Below are positions 44,460 to 54,985 of a DNA stretch of 64,000 nucleotides, piece after piece. The stretch is taken from assembly GCF_017916325.1 (NCBI RefSeq), contig NC_090166.1:599001-663000 (forward strand), written 5' to 3'. The position numbers and the translations under genes are program-made. This stretch comes from Leishmania martiniquensis (lineage: Eukaryota; Euglenozoa; Kinetoplastea; Trypanosomatida; Trypanosomatidae). The notes beneath the pieces are model-generated. The model made no database searches and was not told the origin of the DNA. It worked only from the letters and a program-made list of their open reading frames with translations. The first letter of the stretch is position 1. Every line of letters begins with the position of its first letter.

Positions 44460-45615
44460 TTTCGGAGATGGTATCAGTAGGGCAGAATGGAATGAGGAGG
44501 GGGAGGGGGGAAGGGGTAGCAGAGAGAGCGAGCGCCTGGGTGGCCGCACAGAAGCGCTCAAGGAGGGGCAAAGGTGAAGCGCGTCTTTGGACACAGGTGC
44601 CCTCCGTTTGGGGCGCAGGAGCACAGCTGCTGCAGGTGCAACGGCCTGCAACACCCAAATGGGCGCCAGATACTCGAGCGAGCGCCGGCACAGGGCAGGT
44701 CCTGCACTCGTTGCAGGGGCGTTCGCGAGAGAAGACCTCATGCGATCCCTCCAACATCCCCCCCAGGCGGTTGCCCCGCAGCCTCCATGAGCCAGAAGGC
44801 GCAGCACAACGCTTGCTGCCACGGAACAGGTGTGCCCTCCAGTACTCGGTACCGCGCATCCTCACGCGAGTATACGTCCTTCGGGGACTGATGTCTTTCC
44901 TCATTAATTCAGGGGTGCCGAGTTGCAAGGCTCGACCACTCTAATCCGCTGCCCCGTGGTGCTTACCCAGGGGGGTCGCCTTGTCGTACGCAAGATGCTC
45001 AACGCACACGGTCGAGAAAAGCGGAGTAGGAGAAGGGAAGATTCAAGCGAGAAAGCGGCGGCGACGCCAAACGTGGAGGAAGCAGCGGCCCGCACGCACC
45101 TGGGGGCGCACGCCGCCGGTGAAGAGATCGGCTCTTCTCCCGTCCTTACACAGGGCGAAAACAGAGGAAGAGAGGAAGAGAGCGTGCGCTGAGAAAAAAA
45201 GGAGGAACGCAGGCGGAAACGGCCACACACACACTCAATAAACGTCAGTTTTATGGACGATAGCACTGAGGTACGCACCCACTGTCTCTCGCTTGCTCAT
45301 CTGATAGGCGCAGGCTCACACATGCACATACACACGCGCAAGCACACACAGAGAGACACGCACAGTCACACGCACGCGTACACATACACAGAGAAAAGGC
45401 GAAAATGAAAAAAAACTCTTCGAAGGCAAAGGCAAAATGAAGAGAAGACAGAGGAAGCAGTACGAGGGGGTCGTCTGCCCCCCCGAGGCTGCGGATGCCC
45501 GCAGAAAGTGCGCGGTACAGTGGCGCCCGCACGCCCACTCAAGCGAGCACAGCACACAAGCGCACCCCGAAAAAAAGCAGCACAAGACAAGCTAGCGAGA
45601 CGCGCACCGCTCGAC
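44460..45615. other. 1.2-kb spacer, GC-rich then purine-rich
   Basis: No gene is supported. About 44580-44990 is GC-rich and unbiased; about 45000-45450 is purine and CA-repeat rich on the plus strand. The C/T tract at about 44490-44520 (minus strand) precedes the 349-aa gene start but has no AG between it and the ATG, so the acceptor is probably further upstream. Confidence 0.6.
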
Positions 45616-48600
45616 TCAGAGCAACTCGACAGCACCGCCTGATGCATTCACCTCAACGCAGGGGTAAAGGGAGGGTGACAAAGACACATCTGTGAAGGCC
45701 ACACCACAATCGACGCCGTTCCACGAGTAGCGGATGGCCCGCTCATCTATGTGAAGAGTGCAGGCGATTTCGTCGCCGGCTCGCGCGACGCGTTGTCGCC
45801 TCGACAAAGCGCGCCTGCCCTCAGGTGAGCTGGACGCGCGCACCTCAGCGGTGGGCTCCTCAGCGTCATGTGCACCAGAGAGCGAGACGCCTCCGTCTCG
45901 TCTCGGCTCCGCCACGCCGCCCCGGCGCCGCTCTGCCGCCCCTGCTGCCGCCGCCGACCACCCCCTATACCTGGTATCGACGATATCCTGAGCAGGGCAG
46001 AAGAGGCGACCGTTTCGGAGACTAAGGTAGTAGCAGCCGCTGTAATGCAGCGCGTTTCGCTTGGCGCCGAAGGTCTCCATCGGCACGTAGCGGTCTGCAA
46101 AGCCCATGAGGATATCGCCGCCGTCACAGCTCTCCCAATCGCTGAGGATGCGAATAATGAAGCGGAAGGTGTGCTTCAGGTGATGATACCCCTTCGCGGA
46201 CATGTGAGAAGCGTAAATCGTGTGGCTTACGGAGCCGATGGCAGTACAGCAGACATCGAGGTTCGCCTCCCCACGTACGGCGGTGGGGCATACGAGGCGC
46301 TGCACGCAGCGTCCCCGCTTGCTCAGCAACAGGCGGCCGGCAGTGCTGCTGAAGCGTAGCTCGACAGCAGCGCGCTGCCCCGCTCCCTTGTCCCTGTAAC
46401 CGGTATTGCTGGTGGAGTAGTACACCGAGGCGGCCGGCAGCTCCGAAAACATTTCCGCAGGGCTCGCGATGCTGTCGCCACGGTAGCCGCGGAGCGCCGT
46501 GGCAGACGCCGACGATGCCACTGAGCGAGGAGAAAGCCCTCGACATGGCGACGGCGCACTACCTTTGCTCTGCGAACGCGGTGACCGCCGAAGGGCTTGA
46601 GACGACAACGAACAGCCTCGCTGCTGTGACTCGGGGCGCCGCTGTGGAAGCCCAACATGGCTGTGGACGGCGATGGAGTCAGCTCCGTCATTGCGCTGCG
46701 GGCTCCTCGAGCAGGTGAGCACGGTGGGGTCGAAGTATCGAGTGTCCAGCGCATGTGCTGCCTGTGGTGAGCGCGCGCGCCCAGGCGCGCTAGAGGTGGT
46801 GGGGCGCTGCTGCAGAGCCAGGGACATGCGTAAAGGCTTCCGATGATCTCCCTGTCGATCATGCGTGCCCTCCAGCAGCAGATTTGCGGAGGACGCATCA
46901 GCCGCAACAGCAGCGGCAGCGCCAGCGACAGCACCAGCGGCGGCGCCAGCGACGGCGGCAGCGACAGCAGCAGCCCCCCCTCGCTCAGCCCAAGACGGGG
47001 GGCTTGGCTCGAAATAATCAATGGCGGACACCTTGGAGTAGAGGGAAAGCACGTCCAACTCGAGCGGCTCACGCGCTCGGCCCTCTGCATCCGGCGTGGC
47101 AAGTGCCAACGCGGCGGATGTCGTGCGTGTCACCGCAGCCAGCCTGTGCGCAGAGAGAAGAGCGTCAGAAAGGTTTCGTGACACGCTGTCGGTGCGCTTC
47201 GCTTGGACGGGAGACACTGCGCGAACAACTGCTTCAGTGCCTCCCGTGGTGGTGCTCCGCTCGGAGCGTGTGGCCGAGCGGCCACCCAGCACCTCGCCGG
47301 TCCCACCAGCCGCTTTTTCTTGCGCGATGGGCCGAGACAGCATCTTTCGGCGCTCCTCGCAGACACGCTCGTATTCCTCTCCGAGCACGGCAAGCTCTCG
47401 CAGAGCTTCGTTCAGCTTCCTTGCAAGCTGCCTCGCCTTTCGCTTGTGTCCAGCGGCTTCCTGTTTTGATGCCTCAGCAGCAGCTGCTGCCACTGCAGCC
47501 TCTTTCTGAGCAGCTTGCTTCGCCTCCTCCATGTCAGAGCACCGCTTCTGCTCTTCACCAACTTGACTGCGAAGGGCATTGACGACTTCCTGCTGCACAC
47601 GAGCAGAGTCCAAGGCGGCCTGCAGCTCGGCCTTCACGGAGCGCAACTCTGCCTTCGCTTTCGTCAGCGCATCAGAGAGCTCCACCTTCTCGACTGCCAG
47701 CGTGGATGCCGCGTTCTCTTTCGCTTTGGCAGCGCGAGTCTGCAGATCTCGTAATCGCCGCGTCTTTGCATCGCGCTCGTCTTCGGCCTCTTGCAGTGCC
47801 GATTGTAAGGTGGTGGCCTCCTCGGTCCGCTCCTGCACACACCGACGCAGCTCACCACACTCCGCCGTCACACTGGCCAGCTTTTTTCGCAAGTCCGCTA
47901 TCGTGTCTCTCAGAATGGCTGTCGTCGCGGTGGTAGAGGGAGACGTGCTCGATGAGCGAGACGCCGTCTTCTTGGCCACCTCCTCTTCTAGTGCCTCTGC
48001 GCGGCGCTGGGCAGCGGCCAGCTCGGCCTGTTGCTGCTCGGCGTGGCGCTCGGCATACTCGAGCATGCGCTTGTAGGCACCGACCTGCTTCTGTGCGGCT
48101 GTCAGCTCCTCCTGAAGGTGCGCCATGGCTTCCTTCGACGGGGCCTCAGGTGGCACCGCCTGACGAAGCGACAGCACCGACATCGAGCGCCCCTCGCTCT
48201 CTCCCTTTCCCGATGTTGCGGCTGTTTGTAAGGTGGCAGCAGCGCCGTCTGTGCGCGCGGGCCTCCCGTCGGCCCTCTCACGCGCCTCGACCGGTGCGCT
48301 CTCCTTTCCAAGTGCACCCTTCCTTCCCCGCGCATCACACACCGCGGCGTCCTGCGAAGCAAGCTGCCGCCGCAGATTCAGCACCTCCTCTTTCAGAGCG
48401 GCAGCTGTCTCTGCTGCCTCCGAGGCTGCAGCTGCGGCCGTGCTGCGCTGCTCCTCCGCTGTCTTTGCAAGAGTGACGGCGGCGGCGGCAACAGAAAGCT
48501 GCTCTTCCAGCCCCTGAATTCGATCCCGCATGACCTCCCTCTCATTCGCCAGACTCGAGACCTTTGCCTGCAGCGTGGCGTCGGGAGAGACCGACGGCGG

Positions 48601-50097
48601 CGCCACAGGCCTTGGAGTCATGGCGGGGGTGGCGGAAGAGCTGGCGGTATGCGACGGCGCAGTCGCCAGCTTTTCTCGCTGCTTGTCCAGGTCCCGCTGC
48701 AGCTTGTCTTGCACCTGTTCTGCCGAGCGCAGTGATGCCTGCGCATGCCGCAGCTCCCTCTGCAGCTCGTGCTTCTGGGCGAGGGTGTCTTTCTTGTGCG
48801 CCGCGAACGCTGACTTCTCGTGCTCCAGCCGTCCCTGCAGCTCTTCGTTTTTCTTTTGCGCCTTCGCTGCGGACTGCTTCGCCTTTTCTGCGTCGCGCTC
48901 AAGCCGAGCGACGTCCCGTTCCTTGTCCCTGAGTGCCTGGCGGAGCTCTCTCAGCTCCCTCACGGCAGCGGCGTCCGCCGACTTGGCATCAGCGCTGCCA
49001 TCGCCGCAAGCGCCAGCAGCGAAACTTCCCGTCGAGGGGCGTGGGGTAGAAGAACTGGAGCTTGCTGCGAGACGGGCTCGAGCAGCTGCCACTGTAGCAG
49101 AGACGGTGGCTGAGACGGCGCGGCATGGCACACTCACTCCTCTCTGGGCCCCAGAGAGGCCTCTGCCGTTTGCGCCTGCTGTTTCTGCCGTGTGGGCAGC
49201 GCCTCCCTTCTTCTCGGAAGCAAACGGGCTACTCTCCACGTCGCCATTGTCGCTGCTGAGGGTACCAGTCGATATTGTTGTGAGAGGCGACAGAGACGGT
49301 TGGGGCGGAACAGCACCGCAGCGCCGCCGAGGGGTGAGGGAAGCACCGCCCTCATCCCGCACGTTGCTGGGAGGCGTCGCTTCTGGCGCCTTCGTGGGGG
49401 TCTGCCCACCGGCAACGTCTGTGGCATCCGCTGTGGAGAGGGAGGCTGTCCCTGCGCTCTGCCTCGCTGCGGCGGGTTTAGTAGCCGCTCCGGCCCCTAC
49501 ATCACGGGATAAGGCGGCTGCCGTGCCGCTGCTGCCTTCGTCGCCATCCTTGCTGCCATGCGGCCTAGCACCAGCCCCGTTGGTGGCCTTGTGGGCCGGC
49601 ATCGCTGGCGCTCTCAGCGCAGACCCCTGATCCAGGTCGTTCTGCGGTCTTTCGAAGGTGGATGCAGACCTCGCACCTGAGCCTGCCCGCCCTGCATCAG
49701 CAGAGGCGGAGGCCTCGCCGGAGACGATGCGCGTGCGCCCGTGTGTTGTCGAGTCTTTCTCGGGCCGTGGCTGCGGCAAATGCCCCCGCTCGGTATCGCT
49801 GAGCACAGCGGACCGCTCCGCAGTTCTGGACGGGAAACGGCCGACGGCGACAGGCGCCTCGCCTGAGGAGGCGGACGCGTCGCCAAGCGCCTCCAGCATT
49901 GGCGGCTTCGTCGCGGTAAAGGCGACATTCACATCCGACGGGGTGAGAGGACTTCTCGGCGCCGCTGACGCGGAGGCGGTATTGCCAGCCCCTTTCAGCA
50001 GGGAGCACGGCGCCGCCGTGGACCGAGAAGTCGCTGCTGGTGGTGCGGTAGGCATGGCCACGGTGGAATCTAAACTGGAAGGAGTCGAAGAAGGCAT
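45616..50097 (-). CDS. Giant coiled-coil protein with C-terminal SPRY-like domain (1493 aa)
   Basis: The frame extends to 50133 but only TTG lies there; the first ATG is at 50097. Residues 1-360 are Ala/Ser/Thr/Pro/Gly-rich and probably disordered. About 365-920 is a long, interrupted coiled coil rich in Glu, Lys, Arg, Gln and Ala. About 920-1225 is again low complexity, including an almost pure Ala/Gly/Val stretch near 1030. The last 265 residues resemble a SPRY/B30.2 beta-sandwich: HTFRFIIRIL, GDILMGFADRYV, SGCYYLSLRNGRLF, an Arg/Ala-rich insert of about 65 residues, then AGDEIACTLHID, IRYSWNGVDCGVAF and the closing LYPCVEVNASGG. SPRY domains usually mediate protein binding. The assembly suggests a cytoskeletal scaffold, but no specific homolog is recognised. 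It lies between two other coiled-coil genes. Confidence 0.87.
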   Translation of the reverse strand: MPSSTPSSLDSTVAMPTAPPAATSRSTAAPCSLLKGAGNTASASAAPRSPLTPSDVNVAFTATKPPMLEALGDASASSGEAPVAVGRFPSRTAERSAVLSDTERGHLPQPRPEKDSTTHGRTRIVSGEASASADAGRAGSGARSASTFERPQNDLDQGSALRAPAMPAHKATNGAGARPHGSKDGDEGSSGTAAALSRDVGAGAATKPAAARQSAGTASLSTADATDVAGGQTPTKAPEATPPSNVRDEGGASLTPRRRCGAVPPQPSLSPLTTISTGTLSSDNGDVESSPFASEKKGGAAHTAETAGANGRGLSGAQRGVSVPCRAVSATVSATVAAARARLAASSSSSTPRPSTGSFAAGACGDGSADAKSADAAAVRELRELRQALRDKERDVARLERDAEKAKQSAAKAQKKNEELQGRLEHEKSAFAAHKKDTLAQKHELQRELRHAQASLRSAEQVQDKLQRDLDKQREKLATAPSHTASSSATPAMTPRPVAPPSVSPDATLQAKVSSLANEREVMRDRIQGLEEQLSVAAAAVTLAKTAEEQRSTAAAAASEAAETAAALKEEVLNLRRQLASQDAAVCDARGRKGALGKESAPVEARERADGRPARTDGAAATLQTAATSGKGESEGRSMSVLSLRQAVPPEAPSKEAMAHLQEELTAAQKQVGAYKRMLEYAERHAEQQQAELAAAQRRAEALEEEVAKKTASRSSSTSPSTTATTAILRDTIADLRKKLASVTAECGELRRCVQERTEEATTLQSALQEAEDERDAKTRRLRDLQTRAAKAKENAASTLAVEKVELSDALTKAKAELRSVKAELQAALDSARVQQEVVNALRSQVGEEQKRCSDMEEAKQAAQKEAAVAAAAAEASKQEAAGHKRKARQLARKLNEALRELAVLGEEYERVCEERRKMLSRPIAQEKAAGGTGEVLGGRSATRSERSTTTGGTEAVVRAVSPVQAKRTDSVSRNLSDALLSAHRLAAVTRTTSAALALATPDAEGRAREPLELDVLSLYSKVSAIDYFEPSPPSWAERGGAAAVAAAVAGAAAGAVAGAAAAVAADASSANLLLEGTHDRQGDHRKPLRMSLALQQRPTTSSAPGRARSPQAAHALDTRYFDPTVLTCSRSPQRNDGADSIAVHSHVGLPQRRPESQQRGCSLSSQALRRSPRSQSKGSAPSPCRGLSPRSVASSASATALRGYRGDSIASPAEMFSELPAASVYYSTSNTGYRDKGAGQRAAVELRFSSTAGRLLLSKRGRCVQRLVCPTAVRGEANLDVCCTAIGSVSHTIYASHMSAKGYHHLKHTFRFIIRILSDWESCDGGDILMGFADRYVPMETFGAKRNALHYSGCYYLSLRNGRLFCPAQDIVDTRYRGWSAAAAGAAERRRGGVAEPRRDGGVSLSGAHDAEEPTAEVRASSSPEGRRALSRRQRVARAGDEIACTLHIDERAIRYSWNGVDCGVAFTDVSLSPSLYPCVEVNASGGAVELL

Positions 50098-51420
50098 GTG
50101 CGGGGGGAGGAGCGCTGCAGCGAATGTGCGCAAGAGAGGAAGTGGTTGTGCGTGTAACTGCGCGCCTGTGTGTGTGCTTGCGCGTGTGTGCTTGCGCGCG
50201 CAGACGAAGAAGCAACAAAGGCGTAAAAAAAAAGGATTGCGCTGATTTCGTTGCCCGATGCACCGGTATACGTGTGCAATGTGCCTCAGCAGTCCAGCGC
50301 CTGTAGAGTGAAGCTAACTCGCAAAGATAGAGAGAGGGGGGAACTTTCAGCCTCCGCCAGTGAAAGAGTAATACGGTGGCGTGCTATCAAGCGTGCTGCG
50401 TTAGGACCCGTCCGTTGGGCTCATCCGCCAAGAGGAGGTGCCGAGGGAGCAGGGAAAGCAGAAAACGGAACAGAGGTGAGACAGTGTGGAAGCGAGGCCC
50501 TCGCGAGAGAGCGCAGCAGAAGAAGGAATGAAACGCTGAGGCGCATACGCTCAACCGAAGAAGCGCTGCGCATGGCGCAGCAGCGCAACATTCGAGAGGT
50601 GAGGTGCGCACCGGTGAAAAAGGCGCCGCAGTGCTGCTTGTGCAACTCGTATGGTCCGCACGACAGATGCTGCACCCGTCCACCTCGGCTGCACGTGGCG
50701 ACACTCTTTTGCCTACGATCCATTCATCTTGGGGATGCGATGCGCCGGTGGCTGCAGCGTCCGCTGCTGTTGTCACTCAGAGGGTAGCGGAGGCGTGCGC
50801 GAAGAGAGTGAGACGAAATATATATATATATAAGCCCGGGGGTGAGAGGCGCAGAGCCCAAGCAGTGACTCGATCAGTGCGACGAGCGCGCCGCCGGGAT
50901 AAGCGCCATCGGAGCTCGGTACGGTGCGTGCACATTTCATCAGTGTGTTGCTGCGCCTTTGCTCCTGCCACCACAGCCCTGCTTCCACCAGTAAGCACAG
51001 GAGCGGTAGCAGATGTAGGTTGAGCTCGTAGCGAGATCCTCAGTGTTGCTGTTGCACGCCGCGCTCGAGGATTGTGGCGCCGGTGGTTGTGTCCTCTGAT
51101 GGGCCTTCAGGGTCAACTCATACTCCGGCAGCGCTGACACAGTGAGCGCTGCTTGAAGCGCGACTTAGCGCGTCATCTAATTGCGAGCGTTTCTGCGCTG
51201 GTGACGGCGTCGCATCCATGACGGATACTCCACACCTCGTCTTCAGAGCATCACCGAGTTGTGTGAGTGGCGGAGTAGGATAGCAGCGCAGAATGGCGCC
51301 GCCGTCCTCTCCTCGCCTTGCCCCTTTCGAGTTTACGCTGAGGGCACCACCGTTCTCAGGTCGCTGAGGGGCACATCAATCGTGTGCCTATCGTCACACA
51401 TTCGAATCGCTTTCCATGAG
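50098..51420. other. 1.3-kb spacer between two coiled-coil genes
   Basis: No gene is supported. In sense orientation a pyrimidine-rich stretch (about 50135-50165) with an AG near 50121 could be the trans-splice acceptor of the 1493-aa gene. A (TA)n run is at 50817-50832. The rest is GC-rich without clear features. Confidence 0.6.
50817..50832. repeat. (TA)n microsatellite
   Basis: Alternating AT run in the spacer downstream of the 1151-aa coiled-coil gene. Confidence 0.9.
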
Positions 51421-54400
51421 TCACACAGCGTTCGAAGCTCCAGAAGGCACTTGGATCCGTGGCGCAGCCCCACTGCGGCGCCGCTGAGCCGGAGACACTT
51501 CAGCAGCACAGGTTTCGCTCCCTGAACGCGACAGCGCCATGGTACGCCCAGCACGTTCACCTCTCTCCATCCATTTAGCACCCTCATCATCCCCCCAGCA
51601 CGGCTCAGAGGGCAGCTCCTCCCGCTTCCTCCTTCTCAGACAGACTGAGAAGTGAGACTGGATGCACTGAACAACACCCGAGTCGTCCACGCCAGACTTG
51701 CGCCCTGCGCTCTGCTCTGGTCCCACGCGCTGCCGCGCACTCGATGCGTCGTCAAGCGACGCCTTTTCGGTCACTACGTTCGGAGTCACCGCCGACGTGT
51801 GACTGAAGCGCGCTAAGGAATTGTCGTCGCCGACGACGGAGCGCCGAGGGCTCTGGAAGCTCCGCCTCGGCCTCTCCAACGGTACCTGCGGAACGTGGTC
51901 GTGCGGCAGCTCCGCATGCGTGGCCTGCTGTGCAGCGTCATGGAAGTTTTGCTGGTGCAGCGCGCACCGATCTGCCGTAGAGGAGGAACGCGACCGGGCC
52001 GCGCCTCCGCCACCACCACCAGCGAGGGCAGCAACCGGAGATGGCGACGCTGCAGCACGCCTAGCGGTCCTCTCTTCGGCACCGTCCCGAAAGGAGGAGT
52101 AAAAGGGTGAGGATGTGCGCCTGAGGTGGCAGCACTCCAGCGCTGCCAAGCAACTCACCCGCACGCGATCGAGCGCCTCACGCTCCTCCGGGCGCATTGA
52201 TTGCCACCTCCGCCGACCCTGCAGGGGCAGCGCAGCGGTGTGTAAGCTGCGTTGACCTGAGGGGTCTGGCTGCTGCTCTATATCGCGCGTGATGGACTGC
52301 AACTGCTGCGCGATCGACTCTAAAAGATCTGGGAGCGCTGCTGGGGATTCCCTACCTCTACCGGAAGTGGGCATGTGCATGTCGAGCTTGAAACGACGCG
52401 GCGTGCTGGTCGCCTCATCATAGGCCGCCCGCTGAGCCTCCTGTGCGGCATCCGACGCTTGCGAGGAGGAGTTCGTCCGCAGAACAAAGATGGAAGACGG
52501 CGATCCGTTGCGGTGATGCTGGCCATTGAGCGCGCACCCCCCTCCCGGCTGGTCGGCGGTGACCGGTGGCAAGGATTGAAGGTATCGTATTCTGCCGTTT
52601 GCGGCGTGCAGCCTGTCGGACAAGTCCTTCTGCACACCCTCAAGCTCTGCGATGCGGCGCCGCAGGCTGTCATAGCTGCTCACGGCACTGCTTGCCCGAC
52701 TCTCTTCGCGGAGGTCCACCAGAGACACACTCAGCCGGCGACGTTCCTCACGCAGCTGCGACAGCTCCTCGTGTGCGCGGAGCAGCAGGCGCGCCGCATC
52801 AGTGCTGTCGTGCGTGCAAACGTTGACCGCGTGCTCCAGCTGTGTGTTCGCCCGCTTCAACGTCGTGATTTGATGCGACAGGTCGAGCACCGTGTCCAAG
52901 TGCTTCCGTTTTTCGCGGTGCAGCTGCTCCTTGAGGCAGCCAAGCTCCTCCTGCGCGGCTCTTGCCTCCGCTGCGTACTGATGCACCAGCGCCACGCGCT
53001 GCTCCCGCTCGATCTCTTGCGCAGTGCCGCTCCCCAGCGAGCACCGGCGCTCCCCTTTGGTGGCACACTCCAGCCGCAGCTGGAGGCTTCGGATCTCCAC
53101 ATGGCACTCACTGATAACCTGTTCGCTGCGCGCGCGAAGCTGCTCCATCTCGCACTCGACGTGGCGAAGCCGCGCCAGCGACTCCGCCAGCTCCCCTCCC
53201 ACTGCTACACAGCGCTGCTCGAGGTCAGCGTTTCGGCATCGCAGAAGCAGCACCTCGTCCTCAGCGCACTGCCGCGTCTCCTCCGAGAGCGCCGTCGCCT
53301 GTCGCACCTCTGTCGCAAGCTCTTCTTCAAGGTGATGGCAGCGCGCCTGCGGCTCATCCATGGTGCGCCGTACGCCTTCCTGTTTCCTCTCACGATCGAA
53401 CCGGTGGCGCGGCGCGAGTCCGATTTTTTCCTGTAACTGATGCGCAAGGCGCCGCTGCGCTTCCAGCCCTGCCTGCCGCTGATCTGCCGGATCCTTTGCC
53501 TCCTCCTGATTCTTAGCCGCGGATTCGGTGGAAAGCCGCCCTGCCTCCTCGGCAGCCGCAAGCTGACGCTCGAGAAGACGAATGTGCGCTTCCAGCTCTT
53601 GAACGTGGATGGCGCGCTCGTGCAGCTGCACATCCTTTGCTTCCATAACACTCACACCCTCCTGCACCGCCTCTCGCAGCTGGAGGAGCTCCTCCTCTGC
53701 CTTGACAAGCCGCTTCAGCGCCATCTCCTCCGCTTTCTCGGCCTCGGAGCGCTTCCGCTGCTCCGCATAGAGTCTCTCCTGGGCCTGCCGTACAAACTCC
53801 CTGCGCACCCGCGCACGTGCGCGCTCCTCCCTCTCCTTCAGTTTGTCATAGAAGACGCTGCTCACGTATGCGCTGCTGGTTGAGTTGCAGTCACTTCTTC
53901 CCTTGGCATCCTCCACGCGCTCTGCGCTGGGTGTCACCTCACCCGCGCGTGGAGTGAGCGAGGGGCTTACCGTCACCTGCAACAAGAGGTCTTCGCGGTC
54001 CTGCTCCGCCTTCACCCGCTCTGTTTTTTCCTGTTCGAGCTGCCGCTTCAGATGGTCCAACTCGCGCTTGTGCCTCGTCTCAGCGGCACTCGCCGCGCGC
54101 CGTGTCCTCACCAGCTCCTGCTCGAGCTGCTGATAGATCTGGCGCAGTTCTTCTTCCGTTGTGGTGCTCTGCTGCAGCTCGCGCGACCAGCGCCTCGCGT
54201 ACGCCTCGGCAGCAGACGTCTGCTTCTGGGCGATTTGCGGCACCGCTTCCGCGATAGACACAGTCGCTCTGCCGGTTTCTGCCGAATCGATCGTCACAGC
54301 AGCGGGGCTCTTCTCAGACGACTGACTACCGCGGTGCGCCCCGCCTCGACGACGGCTTCTGCCCCCCAACGAAGCCAACGACCATCGCACAGCACCCTCC

Positions 54401-54876
54401 CCATCCTGCAGGGTATTGTGGTGCCCTTCCCGCCGCCCCTCAAGGTCTCGGCGCGCGTGCCGGGGCAGTTCACTATTCGAGGCGTCAGCGGCCATGGAGA
54501 GACCGAGGCGAAAAGAGCGCTCCTCGATCGACGTCGAGGGCAGCGTCTCGGATGCAACTGAGGCGTTCTGCTCGGAGGAGCTCCGCCTGCCTTCCTCTTT
54601 ACGGCTCCGCGAAGCGCGAACAGCGATGAGGACACTACCCTTTGGCGTTTCCTCATTCATCGTGGACACCACCGCGGCAGGCGATGGCGAGCCCGCAGGC
54701 AGTGAGTGACTTAGGCTGCGGTCCGAGATGTCTGTCTTTCGCGAGTTCCGCCACCGAGCATAGGCGCTTGGAGAAGTAGCCGCCGATGCGGAGTGCGAAG
54801 TTCGTGGGCTATCGTTGACACCAGAGGCGCTGCCAGCAGCTTCACGCGGCGGCACCACATCCAACGTGTGTGGCAT
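51421..54876 (-). CDS. Large coiled-coil protein (1151 aa)
   Basis: ATG at 54876, TGA at 51421-51423. Residues 1-225 are Ser/Arg/Glu-rich and probably disordered. About 227-765 is a long coiled coil dominated by Glu, Arg, Leu, Gln and Ala with few breaks (for example a Ser/Thr/Pro-rich gap around 300-330). The remaining 385 residues are Ser/Arg/Pro/Ala-rich with scattered charged patches and a poly-Gly run at about 950-955. No catalytic or binding motif is visible. Its size and layout (disordered head, long rod, disordered tail) resemble cytoskeleton or basal-body scaffold proteins of trypanosomatids, but that is only a comparison of architecture. It is first of the three adjacent coiled-coil genes. 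Confidence 0.87.
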   Translation of the reverse strand: MPHTLDVVPPREAAGSASGVNDSPRTSHSASAATSPSAYARWRNSRKTDISDRSLSHSLPAGSPSPAAVVSTMNEETPKGSVLIAVRASRSRKEEGRRSSSEQNASVASETLPSTSIEERSFRLGLSMAADASNSELPRHARRDLEGRREGHHNTLQDGEGAVRWSLASLGGRSRRRGGAHRGSQSSEKSPAAVTIDSAETGRATVSIAEAVPQIAQKQTSAAEAYARRWSRELQQSTTTEEELRQIYQQLEQELVRTRRAASAAETRHKRELDHLKRQLEQEKTERVKAEQDREDLLLQVTVSPSLTPRAGEVTPSAERVEDAKGRSDCNSTSSAYVSSVFYDKLKEREERARARVRREFVRQAQERLYAEQRKRSEAEKAEEMALKRLVKAEEELLQLREAVQEGVSVMEAKDVQLHERAIHVQELEAHIRLLERQLAAAEEAGRLSTESAAKNQEEAKDPADQRQAGLEAQRRLAHQLQEKIGLAPRHRFDRERKQEGVRRTMDEPQARCHHLEEELATEVRQATALSEETRQCAEDEVLLLRCRNADLEQRCVAVGGELAESLARLRHVECEMEQLRARSEQVISECHVEIRSLQLRLECATKGERRCSLGSGTAQEIEREQRVALVHQYAAEARAAQEELGCLKEQLHREKRKHLDTVLDLSHQITTLKRANTQLEHAVNVCTHDSTDAARLLLRAHEELSQLREERRRLSVSLVDLREESRASSAVSSYDSLRRRIAELEGVQKDLSDRLHAANGRIRYLQSLPPVTADQPGGGCALNGQHHRNGSPSSIFVLRTNSSSQASDAAQEAQRAAYDEATSTPRRFKLDMHMPTSGRGRESPAALPDLLESIAQQLQSITRDIEQQPDPSGQRSLHTAALPLQGRRRWQSMRPEEREALDRVRVSCLAALECCHLRRTSSPFYSSFRDGAEERTARRAAASPSPVAALAGGGGGGAARSRSSSTADRCALHQQNFHDAAQQATHAELPHDHVPQVPLERPRRSFQSPRRSVVGDDNSLARFSHTSAVTPNVVTEKASLDDASSARQRVGPEQSAGRKSGVDDSGVVQCIQSHFSVCLRRRKREELPSEPCWGDDEGAKWMERGERAGRTMALSRSGSETCAAEVSPAQRRRSGAAPRIQVPSGASNAV

Positions 54877-54940
54877 GTGGCTGACGCTCTATCGGGTACT
54901 GTACCTGTGTATGCAGACGACTGCTGCTGTCGTTGACCGT

Positions 54941-54985
54941 CTCGTACGGTAGATGTGAGGAGAAGAGTGGGGAAGGCCTGCAAGG
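54941..54985 (-). promoter_or_regulatory. Candidate spliced-leader acceptor for the 1151-aa gene
   Basis: In sense orientation a C/T-rich tract with few purines ends in an AG at 54942-54941, about 65 nt before the ATG at 54876. Spacing and order fit a trans-splice acceptor. Confidence 0.4.

Noticed and set aside
44460..44822. Upstream extension of the 349-aa gene
   Set aside because: It begins with GTG, is Pro/Ser/Arg-rich and translates the C/T tract upstream of the ATG at 44459.
44880..44990. Possible tRNA-like fold on the minus strand
   Set aside because: No consistent acceptor stem, anticodon arm or B-box sequence could be drawn.
48530..49630. 366-codon frame on the plus strand
   Set aside because: It is the antisense shadow of the coiled-coil part of the 1493-aa gene.
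52375..53436. 353-codon frame on the plus strand
   Set aside because: It is the antisense shadow of the 1151-aa coiled-coil gene.
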